Below are positions 1 to 7,598 of a stretch of 20,265 nt of DNA, one piece after another. Below the pieces are notes generated by a model that did not search any database, was not told the DNA's origin, and was given only the letters and a program-made list of their open reading frames with translations. The translations under genes and the position numbers were made by a program. The first letter of the stretch is position 1. Each line of letters begins with the position of its first letter. Source of the stretch: CAZAQS01 sp964486825 (GTDB taxonomy: Bacteria > Chloroflexota > Anaerolineae > Anaerolineales > UBA4823); NCBI GenBank assembly GCA_964486825.1, contig CAZAQS010000070.1:1-20265 (forward strand), read 5' to 3'.

Positions 1-71
1 CCGCTCTTTATACTTCAGGCAGTTATTACTCATGGCTTAATAAACCATAGGTGTTGTTGGAGACAGGACGA

Positions 72-542
72 ATGCTTTACAAAGTGCGTGGCAGGACGTT
101 CGATGAATTTGTGATTGATGAAGAGATTGTCAGTGGGGCCAGGACGGTTACCGAGGCTGATATCACTGCCTTTGCTGGTCTATCTGGGGACTATAACCAG
201 ATCCACACGGACGCGGAGTTCAGCAAAAATACTCCCTACGGACAGCGTATTGCCCACGGACTGTTGGGGTTATCGATCGCCTCAGGTTTGGCCATGCGAA
301 CGGGTGTTTTGGAGGGTACAGTTCTTGCTTTTAGAGAAATTAATGAATGGAAATTTGTCAAACCGGTTTTTATTGGTGATAGTGTACATGTGGAGATGGA
401 GGTATTAGAGAAGAAAGCATTACCTCGCATCGGGTCCGGATCTGTATTGATTGGTATTGAGCTAATCAACCAACGACAAGAAACGGTGATGAAAGGCGAG
501 TGGACGGTGCTGGTATTGAGCAGCGCCAATGCTACTTCGTAA
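72..542 (+). CDS. MaoC-like hot-dog dehydratase / (R)-specific enoyl-CoA hydratase
   Basis: A 156-residue single hot-dog protein of the MaoC/PhaJ type. Members of this family add water across the double bond of enoyl-CoA thioesters, or remove it, in the cytoplasm. The active-site signature is visible: G39-D40-Y41-N42-x-x-H45, with Asp40 and His45 matching the catalytic pair, followed by the conserved A61-H62-G63-L-L segment at the start of the central helix. Length is normal for the family. I chose the ATG at 72 because GGAG lies nine bases upstream; an in-frame GTG at 51 directly follows a stop codon and has no ribosome-binding site. The PBP gene begins 32 bases after the stop, so the two are probably co-transcribed, though their functions are not obviously linked. 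The exact substrate (short-chain enoyl-CoA or a hydroxyacyl intermediate) cannot be read from sequence. Confidence 0.9.
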   Translation: MLYKVRGRTFDEFVIDEEIVSGARTVTEADITAFAGLSGDYNQIHTDAEFSKNTPYGQRIAHGLLGLSIASGLAMRTGVLEGTVLAFREINEWKFVKPVFIGDSVHVEMEVLEKKALPRIGSGSVLIGIELINQRQETVMKGEWTVLVLSSANATS

Positions 543-574
543 GGCCTCTCTCCATTGTTAGTAAGGAATAATTG

Positions 575-3500
575 ATGTCCGATCGATCCAATTCATCTTC
601 AGAAGAAGACGCCCTCTCTCGCTTCCGGCGCTTAACTGTCCATGATGACGGTGAGGGAGATGGTACAGCTCCAGATAGTGATGCGCCTGCAGCTAATTCC
701 GAGTCCGGGGTTAGCCAGACAGGCTCTTCTGCTGCAGATGATCAGAGTTCCAGCTCATTAGATATCGACGCACCTGAACCTGGAGATGTGGAGTATGTCA
801 CCCTGGAACCCCCCACAGGGGGCGAATCTGGAGAACTCCCTGGAGACGGAGCCTCCAAAGGTACTTCTGGAGAGGATCTTATTGCAGAATCCGCTGGCGA
901 AGAAGAGCCGGTGGAACTGTCGGGGGAGGGAGAATCCGCCGGAGATACTAGCCAGGTCGAATTTGTCAGCCTTTCATCCAATATACGATTGAAGCAGGAA
1001 CGTGAGGCGAATCAGGCCGGGCAGGAGGATCCATCAGCGGGCGCGAGCCAGGCAGATCTGCCAACTATTCCCCCCCCGCCAAAATCGGATGAAGCTAACC
1101 TGGAGGATACTCAGCCCTCGGGAGTGCGAGCTACACGATTTCGGACTTCCACGCCTCCGGCTAAACCTGCCCCTGACCCCCCAGCCCCCCTGCCCCAGAG
1201 GGTGAATGAAACGGATGTAGACGCTACCCAGGTAACCCCGGCAGCTTATACCTCAACCCCACGTACACGCCCACCCCTCGCCCTACCCACCAAACCCCCT
1301 CCGATCGCCCATGCAAAGGGTGGGAAGACTACCGCGCCTGGGGCGAAGCGTGCTATCAATTGGCGCCAGGGAGTGGGATGTTTGCTGCGTATGGCGATTA
1401 TGGGTCTCTTCGTCCTGGTAGTTGCCCTGGTTCTGGGAGGTTCTTTTGTCCTCTACCAGTACTATACCATCGCCGCCACGCTACCTAGTGTTGATGACCT
1501 GCGCCAACGAGCTTCTCAATTTGAAACCACCCGCATCCTGGATCGTAACGGGAATGTCTTGTATGAGATCCTGGATCCCACAGCCGGGCGACGGACTTAT
1601 GTAAATCTGGATAATATATCGCCCTACCTGGTAGCTGCTACCATCGCTACAGAGGACAAGGAATATTACAACCATCCCGGTTTTGATGCTGTAGCGATAG
1701 GGCGTTCCTTCATCCAAAACTTTCGAGGCGGCGATATCTCTTCGGGTGCTTCCACGATCACCCAACAGCTTTCCCGGACTTTGCTCTTTACACCTGAAGA
1801 GCGGACGGAACGTACGTATATCCGCAAAGCCCGGGAAGCAATCCTGGCGGCAGAAGTTACCCGGCGCTATACCAAAGACCAGATCCTAGAGCTATATCTC
1901 AACGAGATTTACTATGGGAACCTGGCGTATGGGATCCAGGCTGCCGCAGAGACCTATTTCGGTACCACAGCCGATAAGCTGACCCTGGGACAGGCTGCAT
2001 TTCTTGCGGGTCTACCCCAGGCTCCGGCCGTGTATGATGTTTATAATAACCGGGAAGTAACGATGAACCGCCAGCAACAGGTGTTGCGCTTGACAATGGA
2101 AGCCAGCCAGATACAGGGTTGTATCTTTGTTAGCAATAACCCACAGCGCATCTGTGTGGGCCCTGAAGAAGCCCTGGCAGCGTTTAATGAGATCGCTGAA
2201 TATGAGTTCAAAAGTCCGGATATTCAGATCCGCCACCCTCATTGGGTAAATTATGTCCGTTCGCTTCTGGAATCCCAGTTTGACTCTCAGACGATCTACC
2301 GCTCAGGTTTTACCGTATATACTACTCTGGAACCAGGCTTGCAGGATGCTGCTGAGCAAATCGTGCGCCGCCAGGTGGACCAGATGGCGGACAAAAATGC
2401 CACCAGTGGCGCCCTGGTTGCTATCCGGCCTAAGACTGGAGAGATCCTGGCCATGGTAGGATCGGCTGATTTCTACAGTGAGATCGACGGTCAGATAAAT
2501 ATGGCAGTTAGCCCTCGCCAGCCGGGCTCTGCCATCAAGCCGTTGACCTACACGGCTGCATTTGAGCAAGGATGGACTCCAGCGACTTTGATCTGGGACG
2601 TACCAACTGAATTCCCTCCCTCAGGGGATGTGAATGACCCGCGTTCCCCATACGTCCCGGTGAATTACGATGGCCAGTTCCACGGGCCGGTTACCGTGCG
2701 CTCTGCCCTGGCGAATTCCTATAATATCCCTGCTGTGAAAACCCTCCAACATGTTGGTATTTATGACGACCCGAATATCTCTGGCGAGGATGGTTTGGTG
2801 GCCTTCGCGCGCCGCCTTGGTATTTCCACGCTTACCCGCGATGTATATGGTCTCTCGCTTACCTTGGGTGGGGGTGAGGTCACTCTATTGGAATTCACCG
2901 GCGCCTATGCGGTCTATGCAAACGGCGGGACGCGTTTACCGCCATACGCCATTTCCCGTATCCTGGATTTCAACGGCAATATCGTCTACGATTACCAGCC
3001 TCCGCCTGGTGACCAGGTCGTACGCCCAGAGCATGCTTACCTGATATCATCCATCCTTTCCGATAATGAAGCCCGAGCGCCCATGTTTGGCTCCAACTCG
3101 GTCTTGAACCTCCCGTATCCCGCTGCCGTAAAAACCGGGACTACCAACGATTTCAGGGATAACTGGACCCTGGGCTATACCAGTGACATTGCCGTTGGGG
3201 TATGGGTGGGTAACCCTGACTATACTCCTATGGTCAATACGACAGGTCTGACAGGCGCTGCCCCGATTTGGTCAGAGTTTATGCAGATCGGTGTACAGTA
3301 CCTGACAGGCGGCAACCCCACGCCATTTTTTAGGCCGGCTGGGATTATCGACCGTGTAATTTGCTCAGTTTCCGGTACCGAGCCGTCTGAATGGTGTCCT
3401 GCACAGCGAGCGGAGGTGTTTGCAGCCGGGCAACCACCACTCCCCAGCAGCGAAGACCTTTGGAAGAGGGTGTCCTTCGATACATGGACCGGTTTACGGG

Positions 3501-4159
3501 CCTCCCAGGCTTGTGGTGTGCTTACAAAGGAAGAGTTTGCACTGAATATCTCCGATCCCTGGGCGATCAAGTGGATCCGCGAAACCTCTGAAGGGCGCAA
3601 CTGGGCAGGAGGGCTCGGTTTTACTGACAATGTTCTTTTCGTGCCATCCCGTGAATGCACACCAGAAGATCCTCGCCCCTTAATAGAGATCCATTACCCA
3701 GGCGAGAACCAAACCATCACTTCCAATCCAATAGATATTATGGCGCGGGTGGATGCGTCGGCCAACTTCAGCAGCTATCGCTTGAACTACGGCCTGGGAC
3801 ATGATCCTGTGCAATGGGTTGGGTTAGCTCAAAGCGATACCCCGGTCCCTAACAGCCAGGCTATCTACACATGGGATGTGCATGATCTACCGGCAGGAGA
3901 AGTGACCCTGCACCTGATTATGTACAGCAATCAAAATACCTATGCCGAGATCTTTAGAAGGGTGAACCTCCAGATACCGACGCCCACGCCTACTCCCACG
4001 CTCACACCCACCCTTACGCCGACGCCTACCTTAACGCCCACTCCTACCCAGACGCCTACCGTTACGCTTACTCCCACCGCGACTCCTACCTTAACGATCG
4101 CTCCCCCGACGATTACACCAACGACGTCGCCAACCGAAACGGAGTCTCCGGATCCTTAA
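575..4159 (+). CDS. Class A penicillin-binding protein (bifunctional transglycosylase/transpeptidase)
   Basis: A 1194-residue membrane-anchored peptidoglycan synthase that polymerises glycan strands from lipid II and cross-links their peptides. Order of parts: an acidic Ser/Gly/Glu-rich then Pro-rich cytoplasmic region (1-265), one transmembrane helix (about 270-292), a GT51 domain with catalytic Glu360 in 'ATEDKEYYNHPG', the 'GASTITQQLSR' motif and the 'LNEIYYG' motif, then a transpeptidase domain with S652-A-I-K655, S715-Y-N717 and K853-T-G-T. After these come a Cys-containing segment, a beta-rich extracellular domain (about 1030-1130) and a Thr-Pro tail from about 1135. All catalytic residues are present. 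The ATG at 575 is preferred over the adjacent TTG at 572: AAGGA sits seven bases before it. The protein is much longer than typical PBP1A proteins (about 700-850 residues), because of the two low-complexity ends. It follows the MaoC-like gene in the same direction. PBP1A-like versus PBP1C-like assignment is uncertain. Confidence 0.95.
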   Translation: MSDRSNSSSEEDALSRFRRLTVHDDGEGDGTAPDSDAPAANSESGVSQTGSSAADDQSSSSLDIDAPEPGDVEYVTLEPPTGGESGELPGDGASKGTSGEDLIAESAGEEEPVELSGEGESAGDTSQVEFVSLSSNIRLKQEREANQAGQEDPSAGASQADLPTIPPPPKSDEANLEDTQPSGVRATRFRTSTPPAKPAPDPPAPLPQRVNETDVDATQVTPAAYTSTPRTRPPLALPTKPPPIAHAKGGKTTAPGAKRAINWRQGVGCLLRMAIMGLFVLVVALVLGGSFVLYQYYTIAATLPSVDDLRQRASQFETTRILDRNGNVLYEILDPTAGRRTYVNLDNISPYLVAATIATEDKEYYNHPGFDAVAIGRSFIQNFRGGDISSGASTITQQLSRTLLFTPEERTERTYIRKAREAILAAEVTRRYTKDQILELYLNEIYYGNLAYGIQAAAETYFGTTADKLTLGQAAFLAGLPQAPAVYDVYNNREVTMNRQQQVLRLTMEASQIQGCIFVSNNPQRICVGPEEALAAFNEIAEYEFKSPDIQIRHPHWVNYVRSLLESQFDSQTIYRSGFTVYTTLEPGLQDAAEQIVRRQVDQMADKNATSGALVAIRPKTGEILAMVGSADFYSEIDGQINMAVSPRQPGSAIKPLTYTAAFEQGWTPATLIWDVPTEFPPSGDVNDPRSPYVPVNYDGQFHGPVTVRSALANSYNIPAVKTLQHVGIYDDPNISGEDGLVAFARRLGISTLTRDVYGLSLTLGGGEVTLLEFTGAYAVYANGGTRLPPYAISRILDFNGNIVYDYQPPPGDQVVRPEHAYLISSILSDNEARAPMFGSNSVLNLPYPAAVKTGTTNDFRDNWTLGYTSDIAVGVWVGNPDYTPMVNTTGLTGAAPIWSEFMQIGVQYLTGGNPTPFFRPAGIIDRVICSVSGTEPSEWCPAQRAEVFAAGQPPLPSSEDLWKRVSFDTWTGLRASQACGVLTKEEFALNISDPWAIKWIRETSEGRNWAGGLGFTDNVLFVPSRECTPEDPRPLIEIHYPGENQTITSNPIDIMARVDASANFSSYRLNYGLGHDPVQWVGLAQSDTPVPNSQAIYTWDVHDLPAGEVTLHLIMYSNQNTYAEIFRRVNLQIPTPTPTPTLTPTLTPTPTLTPTPTQTPTVTLTPTATPTLTIAPPTITPTTSPTETESPDP
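3977..4156 (+). repeat. Thr-Pro codon repeat encoding the PBP C-terminal tail
   Basis: A low-complexity stretch of alternating ACN and CCN codons, with occasional Leu, Gln, Val and Ser codons, encodes about 60 residues of the pattern T-P-T-P/L at the C-terminus of the PBP. Third codon positions vary, so it is selected at protein level rather than being a recent DNA duplication. Such tails usually act as extended spacers outside the membrane and are common in secreted proteins of Anaerolineae. Confidence 0.8.
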
Positions 4160-4185
4160 GCCTTTCCCTTTGCTAATCAACGTTT

Positions 4186-4216
4186 CGTGGTATAGGAGGT
4201 CATCCCCTATGCCACG
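4186..4216. terminator. Hairpin between convergent genes, possible bidirectional terminator
   Basis: An 11-base-pair stem, CGTGGTATAGG pairing with CCTATGCCACG through one T-G wobble, closes a 9-base loop. The flanking TTT/GAA can extend it by about three weaker pairs. It lies 26 bases after the PBP stop and 11 bases after the end of the convergent thioesterase gene, the right place for a shared terminator. No T-run follows on either strand, so it is not a classic intrinsic terminator. Confidence 0.45.
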
Positions 4217-4227
4217 GAATGCCTGGT

Positions 4228-5115
4228 TTAAGAAGAGTTGTTCGCGCTGATATTGGGGGCAAAGTCAGCTAAGAACTGTTCAGGTGCGCGGCAGGGGGCG
4301 CCGCCTGCCAGGTTCACCCAGACGCCCAGAGCATGTATCCAGGCCAGGCGCGCCCCGTCCTTCACCCGCTGGATGGTATAGTGGCGCAGTGCAGAGACAC
4401 GGCGCACATTGGAGACCCAGGTGGCCAGCTCGAGCTCGTCGTCAAGGCAGGCGGGTTGGAAATATTCAATTCTATTGCTCTTCAGCAAGATGGCAAACCC
4501 TTCATCTAGCATACGCTCCATAGGCCATCCGTGGGCATTGATGACCTGGCGACCGCACTCCCCAGCGAAAACCAGCAAGGTAGCTGGATCCAGCTCCTTC
4601 TTGCTGTTGACATCCTGCAAATCAACTCGTTTCCGGATCCGGAATATCCCTGGAGGGGGAGATGGAGCAGCCACTACAGGTGGGTACGCAGGCGGTGTTG
4701 GCGTTTGTTCGTTTGGTACGAAGGCTGACAGGAGCTCGTCTGGGACCCGTACGAGTGGCTGGTCACCAGGGCCTCGAAGCGTCGAAAGAGCGCTTGCTCT
4801 GCCTACCAGTTCACCTGTCGCCTGATTATAGAATTCATAGGACTGCTGAAAAGTGTTTTCCTTGAAACCTGACGCATGTACGGTTACGGCGACTGTTTCA
4901 CCATAGCGGAGAGGGATAAGGTATTCGAAATCTATCCTTGAAGGCCACCAGTCCAATCTGGACGAGGCGTACCGCTGGGGAGGCCATCCGGCCGCGCTAG
5001 AGAAAGACAGGTTGGCCTCCTGCAAATAGCGCAAATAAACCGCGTTATTTACGTGACCGTACAGATCGCATTCGTAAGATCGGACCCGGAAGCTTTCGGT
5101 GTGGGTTAAATTCAT
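4228..5115 (-). CDS. Tandem hot-dog acyl thioesterase (4HBT / acyl-ACP thioesterase-like)
   Basis: A 295-residue protein built from two hot-dog folds joined by a Pro-rich linker (about 137-155). This is the layout of FatA/FatB-like acyl-ACP thioesterases and fused 4-hydroxybenzoyl-CoA thioesterase pairs, which release fatty acids from a thioester carrier. The first half carries the classic motif: D17-L-Y-G20-H21-V-N23-N24-A-V-Y27, with Asp17 as likely catalytic residue. The second half (about 157-285) keeps the fold's sequence pattern ('RIEYFQPACLDDELE', 'GARLAWIHALGVWV') but the D-x-x-G-H-V-N-N motif is replaced by a segment near 'KKELDPATLL'. One working and one structural half is therefore likely. 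A good ribosome-binding site (GGAGGG) precedes the ATG. It lies 65 bases downstream of the methylase-like gene, same strand, perhaps one transcript. Substrate (acyl-ACP or acyl-CoA) is not determined. Confidence 0.8.
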   Translation of the reverse strand: MNLTHTESFRVRSYECDLYGHVNNAVYLRYLQEANLSFSSAAGWPPQRYASSRLDWWPSRIDFEYLIPLRYGETVAVTVHASGFKENTFQQSYEFYNQATGELVGRASALSTLRGPGDQPLVRVPDELLSAFVPNEQTPTPPAYPPVVAAPSPPPGIFRIRKRVDLQDVNSKKELDPATLLVFAGECGRQVINAHGWPMERMLDEGFAILLKSNRIEYFQPACLDDELELATWVSNVRRVSALRHYTIQRVKDGARLAWIHALGVWVNLAGGAPCRAPEQFLADFAPNISANNSS

Positions 5116-5180
5116 TGTCCCTCCGACCCTTTCTTGTTGTTTTACTCTTTAAGAGGCCCTTGGTGGCCTAGCGGAGGCGT

Positions 5181-7493
5181 TTATAGCAGGCGTAGCTGTG
5201 TGGCTGTGTAGGTTAATGGATCCATTTCTAGCTGCCCGGGCAGGTTTTCCCGGTTCAAATTCGTATTCTCGATAAGACGTCTTAGGTGGCGGTATTTAAG
5301 GAAAGTCCAAGATCCCCTAACTTCTTTTTGCAAACGGGCGTCGCTCCTCAGTTTAAAAGAGATCAGGTTTGCACGACTACCGGGTAGAACGATGATTCTC
5401 TTAAAATCCTCTTTCGCTTTAGCACGTTCTTTTCCTGGAAAGACAATTCCTCCGATTGCGGCGCTGGCAGTTGTGTGGAATAGATAGCGCAGGTTGCCAG
5501 GCGGGTCATACCAGGCGACAGAGGCCCCAGTATCGGATTCCCGTTGGAGACCGGACTCCAAACTGCTGGCTGAGTATCCTAATCGCTCTGCCAGAGTAAA
5601 AAGCATCTGTTGGATCGTTGCGAGCTCATTCTGGCGGTCGCTGGCCCGGTCTTGATCTCTGAGTCGCCAATGCTCATTCTCCCCTGATAACTGTTCGGCG
5701 TAAGATTGTAAGCAATGCAGTATCAGGTCCGGGTTAGGGGTGAGAAGACCCGAAAATAATTCGCATAGATATCTATCGAGCTGCTCAAATCTGCAGCTCT
5801 CGCATTTCTGTAAATACCGCCAGGTCGCTATTTCTATTCGGTCCGAGATAGGCTGCGCAGCCCCTTCCTCGTCCAGTAACCACCAGGAGCCTACTTCTAA
5901 CGATACCTCGCTTCCCTCGAAACGAAGGAAACCGCTCCGATATGTAAATACTCCCTTCAGACCATTTTGCAGCTGGCTGTATAATTCTGCCGGCGACTCC
6001 TTGGGGCGATCCTTGATCCCATCCTCTCGTTCTCTGGGAAAAGCCTTCAGTTCAGCCAGGGCTTCCAGGGCGGCAGCATGGATGGATAAATAGCTCGCCG
6101 GTTGGCCACGCTCTTTGATTGCTGCAATAGCTGCCTCTCTGGCAGTGTTTGCAAACCCTATGGGCTTACTTTCTGGTTGGCTCTGGACGGAGGCCTTCTT
6201 CCAGTGGATTTGAGCTTGCCCGCTCTCCGTTCTCAGGGCCAGGCCTTCCAGATCGAACCCCGAGCTATCGCCGGACAGGAGCGCCGCAGACAGGAAGCCA
6301 GGCTCTGCCTCCCCTATCAGGCCTAGAACCGGTGTTCCTGTTTCCAGCACTGGCGCCAGGCTGTGGAAGGCGGAGGAGAGGGCGGCGGTATGCCAGCCCC
6401 AATCATAGCGCCGCCTGCGTAATACCGACTTAAAATGGCTAGCCGCCTCCCGGCCCCATAACCAGGCAGCCCAGAGAGCTGAAAGTGACCAGTAAGCCTG
6501 GTTTGGGCGTGGCAGGGCTGCCAGGACTGCCCCAATTTTCAGCGTCGGTGTCTCTGCCATCAGGTCTTTTAGGCGGCCCTCGAAAAGGGTGATGCCTGCC
6601 TGGCCTCTTGGGATATTTGGCCATTGGGTTATATGAACTTCAGGAGCTCTGCTTATCCATTGGTTGATACTTTGTTCCATGGCCACCCAAATATTATTTT
6701 CACGGAAAAGGGAGGGGACGTTGAGTTGGCGTGGCCGGTCTCGAGTGGTCGGATGCGCCCATAAGGTATTGGCCTGGTCACATACAGACAGGAGCAGGGC
6801 GCTTAGACGGTCGCGCCTGGCTGGATTGATATTCAGGGTATCCATTTTATTGATCAGCGTGAACAATGCATACAACGCCCTGGGTAAATATACGGAAAGA
6901 GCTTCTTCAACGTGCTCCCGGTCTGGATCGTTGGCCGGTACGACCCTCTCCAACGCCCTTGCCCGGTTCAAGCCTCCTTTAGCAAAAGCAGCAGCCCGGT
7001 CCTTATCCTTTTGAGTGGCGGGTCGCTCGCCACTATCGCCGCAGCGCAGGCAGGTGTAGAAACGAGCCGCCGGGGAGTCCGCTGAGCGCTCCCATAAGAA
7101 ATAATCTGCCATCACTGGCTGTTTACAGTTGGCGCATTCTGTTGTATACAAGGAGCGGATATGCGGTTCGATCCTCTCACCCCCTTTATAGGCGGAAGCC
7201 AGGTCAGCCAGGGCAGCCTGGTATTCGTGTTGGTCCGGCGGTAAGGCGCCCATTTCCAGCAAGATGCGTGAAACCGGGTTATTTACTGCTACCAGTAAAC
7301 GGTAGCCGGCCCGTGCAACTTCCTGCGCCAGTCTTGGGGCCGCGCCAAACGGGTCCAGTACCAGTGCTCCGGCGGGCAGCCGCTCATTCAACCAAGCCGT
7401 TGCCACCCCTTCTGGTAATGGTGGCAGATAGCGGGCCAAAGGCCCAGGGTTGGAGGGGAATTTTCCCGGATAAAAGGGGATTGGGCGAGCCAC
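5181..7493 (-). CDS. DNA methylase-like protein with zinc ribbon, probable pseudoenzyme
   Basis: A 770-residue protein I would place near the zinc-ribbon DNA methylases (COG1743/DUF1156-like), from layout rather than any identity search. Residues 46-73 resemble SAM-binding motif I through the next strand, but read D47-P-F-G-A-A-P where 'DPFxGSG' is usual, and V70-N71-N72-P where an acidic residue normally precedes N-P. A zinc ribbon follows (C120-x2-C123...C148-x2-C151), as in that family. Around 325-347 the context of the catalytic D/N-P-P-Y motif is recognisable (Y334-W-S-L-S-A-L-W-A-A-W-L), but the catalytic positions read about A-A-L-P. A second Cys cluster (C564-x2-C567...C577) and a conserved-looking basic C-terminus ('LPGSRANLISFKLR') complete it. 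The start is a GTG at 7493 with AGAGG six bases upstream; a TTG at 7544 would add 17 residues and lacks such a site. Methylation activity looks unlikely; DNA binding or a regulatory role is possible. The downstream thioesterase is co-directional. Confidence 0.55.
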   Translation of the reverse strand: MARPIPFYPGKFPSNPGPLARYLPPLPEGVATAWLNERLPAGALVLDPFGAAPRLAQEVARAGYRLLVAVNNPVSRILLEMGALPPDQHEYQAALADLASAYKGGERIEPHIRSLYTTECANCKQPVMADYFLWERSADSPAARFYTCLRCGDSGERPATQKDKDRAAAFAKGGLNRARALERVVPANDPDREHVEEALSVYLPRALYALFTLINKMDTLNINPARRDRLSALLLSVCDQANTLWAHPTTRDRPRQLNVPSLFRENNIWVAMEQSINQWISRAPEVHITQWPNIPRGQAGITLFEGRLKDLMAETPTLKIGAVLAALPRPNQAYWSLSALWAAWLWGREAASHFKSVLRRRRYDWGWHTAALSSAFHSLAPVLETGTPVLGLIGEAEPGFLSAALLSGDSSGFDLEGLALRTESGQAQIHWKKASVQSQPESKPIGFANTAREAAIAAIKERGQPASYLSIHAAALEALAELKAFPREREDGIKDRPKESPAELYSQLQNGLKGVFTYRSGFLRFEGSEVSLEVGSWWLLDEEGAAQPISDRIEIATWRYLQKCESCRFEQLDRYLCELFSGLLTPNPDLILHCLQSYAEQLSGENEHWRLRDQDRASDRQNELATIQQMLFTLAERLGYSASSLESGLQRESDTGASVAWYDPPGNLRYLFHTTASAAIGGIVFPGKERAKAKEDFKRIIVLPGSRANLISFKLRSDARLQKEVRGSWTFLKYRHLRRLIENTNLNRENLPGQLEMDPLTYTATQLRLL

Positions 7494-7556
7494 GTGTGAC
7501 CTCTTATTTGTTGAGAGGATTTTTAGAGCGAACGAAAAGGCCAAATGCCTATCAGT

Positions 7557-7562
7557 AGTATA
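7557..7562 (-). promoter_or_regulatory. Candidate -10 for the methylase-like gene
   Basis: On the minus strand TATACT lies at 7562-7557, with TTGTTT at 7584-7579 as a weak -35 separated by 16 bases. Transcription would start near 7550, giving a leader of about 57 bases before the GTG start. The element shares bases with the plus-strand TATAAT, so the two divergent promoters may compete. Confidence 0.35.
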
Positions 7563-7564
7563 AT
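7559..7564 (+). promoter_or_regulatory. Candidate -10 (TATAAT) for the lipoprotein gene
   Basis: A perfect TATAAT with no recognisable -35 hexamer 16-18 bases upstream. If used, transcription would begin near 7571 and leave a leader of about 28 bases before the ATG at 7599. That would exclude the upstream in-frame ATGs at 7545 and 7563. Confidence 0.4.
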
Positions 7565-7598
7565 GCTTAACAAGGAAAAAACAATCCTGGAGTCTCCA

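Noticed and set aside
1..50. Possible tail of an upstream gene ending at TAG 48-50 or TAA 38-40
   Set aside because: Two frames have a plausible short tail, and 12-15 residues are too few to recognise a protein.
51..71. GTG start adding seven residues to the MaoC-like protein
   Set aside because: No ribosome-binding site before it, while the ATG at 72 has a well-placed GGAG.
3977..4156. Tandem DNA repeat or CRISPR-like array
   Set aside because: The repeats are in-frame Thr-Pro codons with varied third positions, with no spacers or constant repeats.
5154..5169. AGGCC/GGCCT hairpin after the methylase-like gene
   Set aside because: Five pairs without a T-run; too weak to call a terminator.
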